From assembly GCA_964498605.1 (NCBI GenBank), contig CAZCHK010000052.1, positions 1 to 13,783 on the forward strand: a DNA stretch of 13,783 bases. The letters run 5' to 3'. The translations under genes and the position numbers were made by a program. The stretch comes from JBGQAS01 sp964498605. Lineage in GTDB: Bacteria; Chloroflexota; Anaerolineae; Anaerolineales; Anaerolineaceae. The notes beneath the pieces were generated by a model, which had not been told where the DNA came from, did not search any database, and saw only the letters and a list, made by a program, of their open reading frames with translations. The stretch's first letter is position 1, and each line of letters opens with the position of its first letter. Shown piece after piece: positions 1 through 6,131 of this stretch.

Positions 1-1
1 C

Positions 2-916
2 GTGTTCTGGAACACATCCACGGCAGGCTGGTACACGGATGGCGGGGTTGGCGGAGTTGGCATTTTCCGCGAGGACACCGCCTGGACACCATATGGAACG
101 ATACCCATCCAGATCAACACCAAGACCTACACAACGACGACTACCATCACCACGCACACCCCCAATCCATCCACCCCCGGTCAACCTATCCCGGTGAATT
201 ACACGGTTGCTTCCGCAGGCGGTACGCCAACCGGCAATGTGACTGTGACCGACGGTATCAACAGCTGCACGGCGACCGTGGCCGCGGGTACCTGCACCCT
301 GACACCCGCTTCCATCGGCACGATCACCCTTACGGCAACCTACGCGGGGGACGATGTGTTCATCGGCAGTTCCGGCACGGCATCCCACGTTGTGCGGGTG
401 GCTGCTGCCACCATCCCCGATACAGGTTTTCCCCGCGGACGCGTGACCTCGCTGCCAGCTCGATCTTCTTCCTATTCGATGCTTGGCAGCCTGTGGCTTG
501 AGGTCGCAACGCTGGGCGTGAAGATGCCCATTGTGGGAGTTCCACTTCAGAATGGCGAGTGGGATGTCACCTGGCTTGGCAGTGATGCCGGCTGGCTGCA
601 GGGTTCAGCATTTCCCACCTGGGAGGGCAATTCTGTCCTGACCGGGCACGTATGGGATGCGCTTAACCGCGCAGGCCCCTTCCACGATCTGAACACCCTC
701 AAATACGGCGACAGGGTCATCGTACACGCCTGGGGATCCGATTCCATCTACGAGGTACGCTCTGTGCAGCGCGTTCTTCCCAGCTACACATCTGCCATGC
801 TCAAACACGAGGAGTCATCCTGGCTGACCCTGGTTACCTGCCAGGGATACGACGAGGACAGCGAGACATACAATTACCGCGTTCTAGTTCGCGCGGTATT
901 GATCGAAGTGAAATAA
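2..916 (+). CDS. Ig-like surface protein with C-terminal sortase domain (5' truncated)
   Basis: This is the 3' end of a larger gene. The reading frame is open to the left edge, and the GTG at position 2 is only the first in-frame codon, not a credible start. Counting from it, residues 46-131 form a Thr/Val-rich beta module (P-T-G-N-V-T-V at 76-82, T-A-T-Y-A-G-D at 111-117) typical of bacterial Ig-like group 3/5 domains. A short link then carries IPDTGFPRG at 138-146, which looks like an LPXTG sorting signal. Residues 160-304 are a sortase domain: LTGH with His216, TLVTC with Cys280 and YRVLVRA with Arg293. From memory, His-Cys (64) and Cys-Arg (13) spacings equal those of Staphylococcus aureus SrtA, and all three catalytic residues are present. 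Sortases are extracellular Cys transpeptidases, so the protein should act outside the membrane. The missing N-terminus probably holds the signal peptide and more repeats. The domain call is firm; the biological substrate is unknown. Confidence 0.88.
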   Translation: MFWNTSTAGWYTDGGVGGVGIFREDTAWTPYGTIPIQINTKTYTTTTTITTHTPNPSTPGQPIPVNYTVASAGGTPTGNVTVTDGINSCTATVAAGTCTLTPASIGTITLTATYAGDDVFIGSSGTASHVVRVAAATIPDTGFPRGRVTSLPARSSSYSMLGSLWLEVATLGVKMPIVGVPLQNGEWDVTWLGSDAGWLQGSAFPTWEGNSVLTGHVWDALNRAGPFHDLNTLKYGDRVIVHAWGSDSIYEVRSVQRVLPSYTSAMLKHEESSWLTLVTCQGYDEDSETYNYRVLVRAVLIEVK

Positions 917-926
917 GAACCGAGAA

Positions 927-956
927 AAGCTGGTCATGATGACCAGCCTTTTTTTT
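927..956 (+). terminator. Intrinsic terminator after the sortase gene
   Basis: A perfect 8-bp stem, GCTGGTCA at 929-936 with TGACCAGC at 940-947, closes a 3-nt loop and is followed by C and eight Ts (949-956). It lies 12 nt after the stop codon, so it ends transcription of the sortase-domain gene. Confidence 0.92.
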
Positions 957-1114
957 GTTGGTGCTAGCCGGGGCTGAAAGATCGGAAGAATTTCTGCCTC
1001 TGCGCGTCAGCAGCAATTAGGCTGGCTTGAATTCATCCGGACGAACCCCCTGCGGATATCGTCGCAGCTGGCACCCCCTGCCCCGGGATAAGAAGCGAAA
1101 ACAAATTTCCCCGC

Positions 1115-1142
1115 TTGTTCTCCTTCGGATGTTTGGTATATA
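1115..1142 (+). promoter_or_regulatory. Candidate sigma-70 type promoter for the hydrolase gene
   Basis: TTGTTC at 1115-1120 and TATATA at 1137-1142 are separated by 16 nt; a shifted -10, TATAGT at 1139-1144, gives 18 nt. The -35 is weak. The position, downstream of a terminator and about 30 nt before the start codon, supports the call. It was found by eye only. Confidence 0.4.
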
Positions 1143-1164
1143 GTACTAGCAACTCACAATTTAT

Positions 1165-1174
1165 GGAGGTGATC
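1165..1174 (+). promoter_or_regulatory. Extended Shine-Dalgarno site of the hydrolase gene
   Basis: GGAGGTGATC is a ten-base complement of the canonical 3' end of bacterial 16S rRNA and directly abuts ATG at 1175. It fixes that ATG as the start and excludes the in-frame ATG at 1163, whose last base is part of this site. Confidence 0.8.
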
Positions 1175-2134
1175 ATGCACGGACGATTAATAGTTGCGGT
1201 CATACTTGTTGGCTTGTGTGTTTCCTGTACTTCCACTCAGCCACCAACTCAGGCTGGACAGCAGTCTTTGCTTGATACCACCACCTCCTCGCAAACCCAA
1301 TCCGTTTCGTTTGATCCCTCCAAACTCGGCAGCGTTGAGCGCAATATCGTCTATTGCACAGTCGAAGGCGTGGAGCTAAAAATGGATGTGTATTACCCCG
1401 CCTCGATGAGCGGAACCTGGCCGGTGATCGTGTACGTGCATGGGGGCGCCTGGACGCGCGGCAGCAAGAATGAAGGCGCGGGACTGTCCGACCAGAAGAC
1501 GCTCAACGCCGCTGGATTCCTGTACGTATCCGTGGACTATCGCCTGGCACCCGCGTACCAGTTCCCGGCGATGATCGAGGATGTCAAGTGCGCCGTTCGC
1601 CACTTGAGAGCCAACAGCCTGATGTACAACCTCGATCCTGACAGGGTCGGCGCCTTGGGGGGTAGCGCGGGTGGGCACCTAGTGTCCCTGCTGGGAGTGA
1701 CAGATGCGTCCGCAGGTTGGGATACCGGGCAGTACCTGGAGCAGTCCAGCCGGGTGCAGGCCGTGGTCGACTATTTCGGTCCAGCGGACCTGAGCGACGA
1801 GTCCATCAACAGCGCGGCTGACTCCCAATCCATCATGGAGGTTTTCGGTGCAGCAAGCCGCTCTGACCCACTCATGGCTGCTGCTAGCCCGGTCAGCTAC
1901 ATCACCCAGGATGACCCGCCCTTCCTCATCGTGCAGGGTGAAGAAGATACGGTCGTCCTGCCCGTCCAGTCGCGCATCTTCTACGAGAGACTCAAAGCGG
2001 CGGGAGTGCAGGTCGAGCTGGTGATGGTGCAAAACGCGGGACACGGCTTTGCGCCCAGCGAAAAAGCCATCTACCCATCCAGGCAAAAGATCTCTGACAT
2101 AGTGACGGAATTCTTTTTCCAAGAATTACAGTAA
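1175..2134 (+). CDS. Alpha/beta hydrolase (esterase/lipase-like), probable lipoprotein
   Basis: The product is 319 aa. The N-terminus has a short basic start and a hydrophobic stretch (residues 5-16) ending in L-C-V-S-C, so Cys18 may be lipidated. The lipobox is imperfect, with Cys at -3, and plain secretion is possible. A Ser/Thr/Gln-rich linker runs to about residue 50, followed by an alpha/beta hydrolase fold of the HSL or BD-FAE esterase type. Visible elements are the oxyanion loop HGGAW at 89-93, DYRLAP at 121-126, the nucleophile elbow GGSAGG with Ser164, GEEDTV with Asp258 and NAGHGF with His290. The Ser-Asp-His triad is therefore complete. The family cleaves carboxyl esters of small acyl or acetylated substrates; the substrate here is unknown. 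Export suggests it acts on extracellular compounds. It has its own promoter-like sequence and no close partner gene, so I read it as a single-gene unit. Confidence 0.88.
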   Translation: MHGRLIVAVILVGLCVSCTSTQPPTQAGQQSLLDTTTSSQTQSVSFDPSKLGSVERNIVYCTVEGVELKMDVYYPASMSGTWPVIVYVHGGAWTRGSKNEGAGLSDQKTLNAAGFLYVSVDYRLAPAYQFPAMIEDVKCAVRHLRANSLMYNLDPDRVGALGGSAGGHLVSLLGVTDASAGWDTGQYLEQSSRVQAVVDYFGPADLSDESINSAADSQSIMEVFGAASRSDPLMAAASPVSYITQDDPPFLIVQGEEDTVVLPVQSRIFYERLKAAGVQVELVMVQNAGHGFAPSEKAIYPSRQKISDIVTEFFFQELQ

Positions 2135-2288
2135 AACACTGGAGTGAGCATTCAAAAATTCGTGGTTTTGCCACCACATATCATACATGGAATGGGACGA
2201 TGGATCGGGTTCCAGCCATCCTCAAAAAAGCATCAGTTTCCACCACATACACTATCTTGCCCAGCGAATAGTAACTTATCCGTTCCTC

Positions 2289-2317
2289 TTGCCCTCATCT
2301 GTGTCCCGTTATATAGT
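2289..2317 (+). promoter_or_regulatory. Candidate promoter for the six-helix membrane protein
   Basis: TTGCCC at 2289-2294 and TATAGT at 2312-2317 are separated by exactly 17 nt, with the start codon 29 nt downstream. The rest of the 212-nt gap (2135-2346) shows only weak inverted repeats without T-runs, so no terminator is called there. Confidence 0.5.
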
Positions 2318-2346
2318 AAGAATATCTTACCTCCGGAGGAATCACC

Positions 2347-2979
2347 ATGACACCTGCTGCTCAAGCTGCTTACAATCTGCTGCGGGATCCATCTCAGTTC
2401 AAATGGTACGTCATTCCGCTCTTTGCCATCGTTGTTTACATCTACGCCAGCGAGGTCCAGAAAAAGAACTGGGCGCTCATATTTGCCGGCCTCGCCTTCT
2501 GGGGGATGGACTGGTTCAACGAGATCTGGAACGGACTGGTCTTCCATTTCACCGGTGTTGCGCCAGTCTGGGGCACCCCGGGCAACGGCTCGGCTTTCGT
2601 CATCCTCATCGGGTTGAATATCGAGATCTGCTTCATGTTCGCCATCGCCGGCATCGCCTTCGCCAAGATGCTTCCCCCTGATAAAAAGCTCAAGATCCTC
2701 GGCATCCCCAACCGCATCTTCTTCGCCATTGTTAACTCCGTCTTCTGCGTCTTCATTGAGGTGCTGCTGAACGCTGCGGGCGCACTCACCTGGGACTACT
2801 CCTGGTGGTCTGCTTCCGCCCCCTGGCTCATCTTCCTCATCGGCTACCTGCCCTTCTCGCTGGTGGCCTTCTGGGTGTACGACATGGACAGCGTCAAGAA
2901 GCAGGTTATCGCCGTCGTCTCGATTCTCGGCTTTGACCTGATCTGCCTGATCGCTGGAATCAGCCTGGGTTGGTTGTAA
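2347..2979 (+). CDS. Unrecognised six-helix integral membrane protein
   Basis: The product is 210 aa and I do not recognise its family. ATG at 2347 follows CGGAGGA at 2334-2340 with 6 nt spacing, a convincing start. About six hydrophobic segments are visible: residues 20-35, 43-67, 83-107, 124-146, 158-178 and 187-208. They fill nearly the whole chain, so it is an inner-membrane protein without a large soluble domain. Polar and aromatic residues cluster unusually within or at the edge of the helices: GMDWFNEIWNG at 53-63, N91-I-E93, E138 and T-W-D150-Y-S-W-W. This suggests a bound ligand, metal or catalytic site rather than a simple anchor. The gene lies between a promoter-like sequence and a terminator and so seems monocistronic. 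Its neighbours give no functional hint. The coding call is strong; no function is assigned. Confidence 0.82.
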   Translation: MTPAAQAAYNLLRDPSQFKWYVIPLFAIVVYIYASEVQKKNWALIFAGLAFWGMDWFNEIWNGLVFHFTGVAPVWGTPGNGSAFVILIGLNIEICFMFAIAGIAFAKMLPPDKKLKILGIPNRIFFAIVNSVFCVFIEVLLNAAGALTWDYSWWSASAPWLIFLIGYLPFSLVAFWVYDMDSVKKQVIAVVSILGFDLICLIAGISLGWL

Positions 2980-2991
2980 CTCATCTGTTGC

Positions 2992-3029
2992 CACTACCCC
3001 CTGCGTCGACAGGGGAGTGCTATCTTTTT
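2992..3029 (+). terminator. Intrinsic terminator after the six-helix membrane protein
   Basis: CCCCTG (2998-3003) pairs with CAGGGG (3010-3015) around a 6-nt loop. CACT (2992-2995) pairs with AGTG (3016-3019) across a 2-nt bulge. A run of five Ts (3025-3029) follows, though a few other bases come first. It sits 13 nt after the stop codon. Confidence 0.65.
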
Positions 3030-3044
3030 CCTGACAATCCTGGT

Positions 3045-3072
3045 TTGATAGCCTGACAGAGTCGGTTAAAAT
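3045..3072 (+). promoter_or_regulatory. Candidate promoter of the DUF362-GNAT operon
   Basis: TTGATA at 3045-3050 and TAAAAT at 3067-3072 each match the sigma-70 consensus at five of six positions and are 16 nt apart. They lie between the preceding terminator and the start codon at 3101, whose weak Shine-Dalgarno AAGGA is at 3092-3096. Confidence 0.55.
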
Positions 3073-3100
3073 TCGCTTCATACTCGCTCACAAGGATCCA

Positions 3101-4225
3101 ATGACCCAGTCCAAAGTCACCCTCGTCTCCTGCAGCAGCTACGATTTCACTGTTGTCCGGAAAGCCATCACCGCTCTCCTGAAGCCCTTTGGTGGCATGA
3201 GCAACTTTATCAAGCCTGGCATGCGCGTCCTGCTCAAGCCCAACCTGCTCTCAGTGGTTGATCCCACACAGTGTGTCACGACTCACCCGGCTGTTCTGCG
3301 CGCCGTCGGTGAGCTGGTAAAGGAAGCCGGCGCTGAGGTATGGATTGGCGATTCCCCTGCCAGTGAAAAGCGCGAGGGCAAAGACGCCTGGCAGACCAGC
3401 GGAATGGCGCAGGTCATTTCCTTGCTTGGGGTAAAACATGTCTCCTTTCGCAGCGCGGTTCTCAAGGAGTTGAACGGGCATAAGTATTATATTGCCCGTC
3501 CTGTACTGGATACTGACCTGATCATCAACCTGCCCAAGCTTAAAACCCACTCCCTCACACTCTACACCGGTTGTGTCAAAAATCTCTTTGGCTCGATCAG
3601 CGGCGGTCGCAAGCAAGAGCTGCACGTCCTCGCCCCGGGCGTACGAGACTTCTCCGCCATTCTTGTGGATATCCTCCAGCTCGTCAAACCCGCCCTCAAC
3701 ATCATGGACGGCGTGATGGGTCTCGAGGGCAACGGTCCGGGTGCGGCGGGTACCCCCCATGCCTACAACCTGCTGGCAGCCTCTACCGACGCGGTCGGGC
3801 TGGACACCGTCATGGCGCGTGCCATGGGCTTCCCGCCAAAGGCCATCACCCATCTGGAGATGGCGGGCAGCCGAGGGTTGGGCATATCCGACCCGGAGGA
3901 GATCGAGATAATTGGCGATCCTTCCCTGCTCGACTTTGGCCGACTGGATCTGCCGCGTTCTCCATGGTATGCGCGCGTGCCTTCGTGGATCAGCGCCCCC
4001 CTCCAGCCTCTCATCCGCGTCAAACCAAAACTGGAATCCTCACTTTGCACCGGATGCGGCACCTGCGTGCGCGCCTGCGCCTCAAAAGTGATCACGCCCG
4101 GCAAGCCGGTTTCGTTCGACCTGCCCCACTGCATTGGCTGCATGTGCTGCGTGGAAGTCTGCCCGGAGTCCGCCCTCACACCCCACCCTTCCCCGCTGGC
4201 AAAATTCCTCGGGCTGGGACACTGA
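3101..4225 (+). CDS. DUF362 domain protein with two 4Fe-4S ferredoxin motifs
   Basis: The product is 374 aa. Residues 5 to about 285 match the DUF362 type: KPGMRVLLKPNLL at 38-50, WIGDSP at 81-86, INLPKLKTHSLTLYTGCVKNLFG at 142-164 and an MDGVMGLEGNGP segment at 202-213. The C-terminus is a bacterial-type ferredoxin unit with Cys316/319/322/326 (CTGCGTC...C) and Cys344/347/350/354 (CIGCMCC...CP), enough for two 4Fe-4S clusters. Cys349 is extra. No signal peptide or membrane helix is visible, so it should be cytoplasmic and use electrons from or for a redox partner. The reaction of DUF362 proteins is not established to my knowledge, so I name only the architecture. The next gene starts 12 nt after the stop, so the two are probably co-transcribed. 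Confidence 0.9.
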   Translation: MTQSKVTLVSCSSYDFTVVRKAITALLKPFGGMSNFIKPGMRVLLKPNLLSVVDPTQCVTTHPAVLRAVGELVKEAGAEVWIGDSPASEKREGKDAWQTSGMAQVISLLGVKHVSFRSAVLKELNGHKYYIARPVLDTDLIINLPKLKTHSLTLYTGCVKNLFGSISGGRKQELHVLAPGVRDFSAILVDILQLVKPALNIMDGVMGLEGNGPGAAGTPHAYNLLAASTDAVGLDTVMARAMGFPPKAITHLEMAGSRGLGISDPEEIEIIGDPSLLDFGRLDLPRSPWYARVPSWISAPLQPLIRVKPKLESSLCTGCGTCVRACASKVITPGKPVSFDLPHCIGCMCCVEVCPESALTPHPSPLAKFLGLGH

Positions 4226-4237
4226 AAGGTAATCTCA

Positions 4238-4663
4238 ATGAAATACATGATCACTCCCATGACTTTGTCTGATTACGAGGAGGTGTACGCACTGTGGTCA
4301 GTCAGCCAGGGTATCGGTCTTTCAGATGCCGACACCCCCGCAGCCATCCGGCGCTACCTGGATGCCAACCCGGGCAGTAGCTTCGTGGCGCGCGATGCGG
4401 ACAGTCGATTAATCGGCGCAGTGCTGTGCGGCAGTGATGCCAGACGCGGCTACCTGCACCACCTGGCGGTGGCAGAAAGCACACGCAAGTCAGGTATCGG
4501 GCGTGATCTGGTCAAGCACTGCATGAACGCTCTTAAAGCAAGGGGTATCACCAGATGCCACATTTTTGTCTACCGCGACAATACGACAGGGACTGTCTTC
4601 TGGAAAAGGATCGGCTGGCGCGTTCGGCAGGACCTGCAGATCATGTCCTGCGAGATCGAATAA
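4238..4663 (+). CDS. GNAT family N-acetyltransferase
   Basis: The product is 141 aa, a normal length for a single-domain GNAT enzyme, which transfers acetyl from acetyl-CoA to an amine. The acetyl-CoA site is visible as LHHLAV at 73-78, followed by the pyrophosphate-binding loop RKSGIG at 83-88 and the helix after it. The C-terminal part has N115 in YRDN and FWKRIGWRVRQDL at 121-133, the usual end of this fold. The protein is soluble and cytoplasmic. The start follows AAAGG at 4223-4228 and lies 12 nt after the DUF362 stop, with no promoter or terminator between them, so they form a two-gene operon. The acceptor is unknown; small amines, protein N-termini and antibiotics are all possible for this family. 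Confidence 0.9.
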   Translation: MKYMITPMTLSDYEEVYALWSVSQGIGLSDADTPAAIRRYLDANPGSSFVARDADSRLIGAVLCGSDARRGYLHHLAVAESTRKSGIGRDLVKHCMNALKARGITRCHIFVYRDNTTGTVFWKRIGWRVRQDLQIMSCEIE

Positions 4664-4673
4664 TCATAAAATA

Positions 4674-4700
4674 TGCCCGGCGATTTTCAGATACCGGGCA
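4674..4700. terminator. Probable bidirectional terminator between convergent genes
   Basis: TGCCCGG (4674-4680) and CCGGGCA (4694-4700) form a perfect 7-bp stem around a 13-nt loop between two convergent stop codons. The minus-strand side is followed by the T-rich sequence ATATTTTATG. The plus-strand side is followed by a weaker T-rich stretch (TATTTCATT), so it should work better for the minus-strand gene. Confidence 0.6.
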
Positions 4701-4721
4701 GTAGACTGAATATTTCATTAC

Positions 4722-5447
4722 TTACTTATTGCGATTGTACTTGGCCAGCCCCTGGAAAAATGCGATCGGACCGTAGATGATCGGACCGTAGCACACCCAG
4801 TAATACCCGCCTGAACTTGTAGCGGATGAAAAGGTCAGCGCGGTGATCAGGCAACCGGCAACAAAGAAGATTGCCCCAAAGATCATCTGGTTCCTGCCAG
4901 CTTTGCGCTCAGCTTCCCTCACCTGCTCCGGTGTCATGGTCGGAGCGTTCCACATTGGAGGCGGCATTGTTCCAGGCGGATAACTCGCTCCCGGAACAAC
5001 TCCCGGTACAGCCGCGGGAAGAACAGGCGGTCCCGCTGGCGCAGACTCCGGCGCTAACGCGCTTGTATCCTTGATAAACCCGGTGTTGCCGTTTTCATCC
5101 TTGACCTCCACCCAAGTCGTCCCGTCCACGTCCTTTTCGTCCGTCTGGGTAAACACCGTGCCCTTGATGTAGCGGCTCTTTTCCAGCGCGGTTGGAGCAG
5201 GCAGGTCATAAACGATCACTTCATCCTGCTTCACGCTCACCTGCTTAAGGAAGAACACTTTCGTATCGCCTCGGATGAAGCCGCGTCGGTAATTGCCGTC
5301 CATTACTTCCACCCACTGCACGCCCTGATTGACCAGCACCCTGCCCAGGTCAAGCACTTCACCCTGCGCGATGCGCTGCACCTGTGGCGCGTTGTCCTCC
5401 ATGGAAAGGCGTATGATGGCTTCCGTATCGAGTATGCGAGCTTTCAT
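4722..5447 (-). CDS. Tandem SH3-like repeat protein with C-terminal membrane hairpin
   Basis: The product is 241 aa from ATG at 5447, chosen because GGAGGG lies 5 nt upstream. A longer reading to 5510 would put the promoter inside the gene. Two SH3-like repeats share the pattern W-V-E-V-x-D-x-N-x-x-x-G-F-I, at about residues 28-70 (WVEVMDGNYRRGFI at 45-58) and 94-130 (WVEVKDENGNTGFI at 112-125). A Pro/Ala-rich linker covers 137-168, then a charged helix (EQVREAERKAGRNQ). Two hydrophobic segments follow, 188-207 and about 215-233, containing GGYYWVCYGPIIYGPIAFFQGL. Similar ends occur in small bacterial membrane proteins of unknown function that I have seen before. There is no N-terminal signal peptide, so the SH3-like part may face the cytoplasm. 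The repeats suggest peptide or protein binding; no enzyme motif is visible. The gene stands alone on the minus strand. Confidence 0.85.
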   Translation of the reverse strand: MKARILDTEAIIRLSMEDNAPQVQRIAQGEVLDLGRVLVNQGVQWVEVMDGNYRRGFIRGDTKVFFLKQVSVKQDEVIVYDLPAPTALEKSRYIKGTVFTQTDEKDVDGTTWVEVKDENGNTGFIKDTSALAPESAPAGPPVLPAAVPGVVPGASYPPGTMPPPMWNAPTMTPEQVREAERKAGRNQMIFGAIFFVAGCLITALTFSSATSSGGYYWVCYGPIIYGPIAFFQGLAKYNRNK

Positions 5448-5481
5448 CTGATCCCTCCGAAAAGAATTCCATTGTAACAAT

Positions 5482-5510
5482 ATTGTAGCAATTATTACTG
5501 GAAAGAACAA
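5482..5510 (-). promoter_or_regulatory. Candidate promoter of the SH3-like membrane protein gene
   Basis: Read on the minus strand, TTGTTC (5510-5505) and TACAAT (5487-5482) are 17 nt apart. The -10 matches consensus at five of six positions; the -35 is weak. The start codon is 34 nt downstream. Confidence 0.45.
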
Positions 5511-5539
5511 CGGTTTTGCGTGTCGTGTGTTTTCTACTA

Positions 5540-5548
5540 TGCTACAAT
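5540..5548 (+). promoter_or_regulatory. Extended -10 promoter of the ECF S-component gene
   Basis: TGCTACAAT fits the extended -10 pattern TGnTATAAT. No -35 is visible at a proper distance, as is usual for this type. The predicted leader is only about 12-13 nt, just long enough to include AGGAG at 5557-5561. Confidence 0.45.
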
Positions 5549-5567
5549 CAAAAAAAAGGAGCTAGCC

Positions 5568-6128
5568 ATGCCTCAGGACAGAACCCGTAAGATCATCGTC
5601 GCCGGCGTGATGGGAGCCATTACCATCCTGCTGGGCGCCACCCGCTGGGGATTTCTCCCCTGGTTCAGCGGCATATCCATCACCATCATGTGCGTTCCGG
5701 TCATCATCGGTGCGGTGCTGGAAGGACCCATCGTCGGCGCTGTCATTGGTCTGATCTTCGGCGTTTTCAGCCTGATCCAGGCCGCTGTCGCCCCCATCAC
5801 CCCTTCGGACGCTCTCTTCATTAACCCCTTGCTTTCTGTTCTCCCGCGCCTGTTCATCGGCCCGGTCGCCTGGCTGGTGTGGCGCGCACTCAAACGCTGG
5901 CAGCCCCTGGCGCTGATTGGCGCGGGTATTGCCGGTTCGCTGACCAACACGCTGCTTGTCCTGGGAATGTTCGGGCTGCTCAAGCTGGCTCCGTGGTCGG
6001 CGATCCCGCCGATCATCCTGGTGAACGGATTACCGGAAGCGGGAGTTGCCGCCTTGATCACCCTGGCAGTCGTTTCAGCCTGGTGGCGTATACAGCTGGG
6101 AAGAAAAAAGGGCTCTACACTCGAATAA
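5568..6128 (+). CDS. ECF transporter S component (substrate-binding subunit)
   Basis: The product is 186 aa, the normal size for a six-helix S component of an energy-coupling-factor transporter. These integral proteins bind a vitamin or other micronutrient and use the shared EcfA-EcfA-EcfT module for uptake. ATG at 5568 has AGGAG 6 nt upstream. Hydrophobic segments fill residues 8-25, 34-75, 88-106, 113-140 and 146-172. Typical elements are ITIMCVPVIIGAVLEGPIVG at 38-57, IGLIFGVFSLIQA at 60-72 and F-I-N-P-L-L-S-V-L-P-R at 84-94. This pattern recalls the PF12822 group, which includes pantothenate and other vitamin transporters, but the substrate cannot be assigned. The gene is convergent with ecfT, with 3 nt between the stops, so it is transcribed apart from its probable partners. 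No riboswitch can fit in the short leader. Confidence 0.85.
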   Translation: MPQDRTRKIIVAGVMGAITILLGATRWGFLPWFSGISITIMCVPVIIGAVLEGPIVGAVIGLIFGVFSLIQAAVAPITPSDALFINPLLSVLPRLFIGPVAWLVWRALKRWQPLALIGAGIAGSLTNTLLVLGMFGLLKLAPWSAIPPIILVNGLPEAGVAALITLAVVSAWWRIQLGRKKGSTLE

Positions 6129-6131
6129 AGG

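Noticed and set aside
2162..2220. Small inverted repeats (GTGGT/ACCAC and GATGG/CCATC) after the hydrolase gene
   Set aside because: The stems are only 5 bp and neither is followed by a T-run on the plus strand, so they do not support a terminator.
2233..3081. A 282-codon open frame on the minus strand, antisense to the six-helix membrane protein
   Set aside because: Its translation is rich in Asp, Glu and Gln with no fold-like pattern, as expected from the complement of hydrophobic codons. The plus-strand gene has a good ribosome site, promoter and terminator.
3251..3853. A 200-codon open frame on the minus strand inside the DUF362 gene
   Set aside because: The plus-strand frame encodes recognisable DUF362 and ferredoxin motifs. 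The antisense translation has none and no ribosome site was seen.
5448..5510. A longer start for the SH3-like protein, adding 21 hydrophobic and basic residues like a signal peptide
   Set aside because: The extra codons cover the promoter-like sequence and the GGAGGG site, and they begin with a non-ATG codon. The ATG at 5447 has ideal spacing. If the longer form were real, the protein would be exported, so this bears on its topology.
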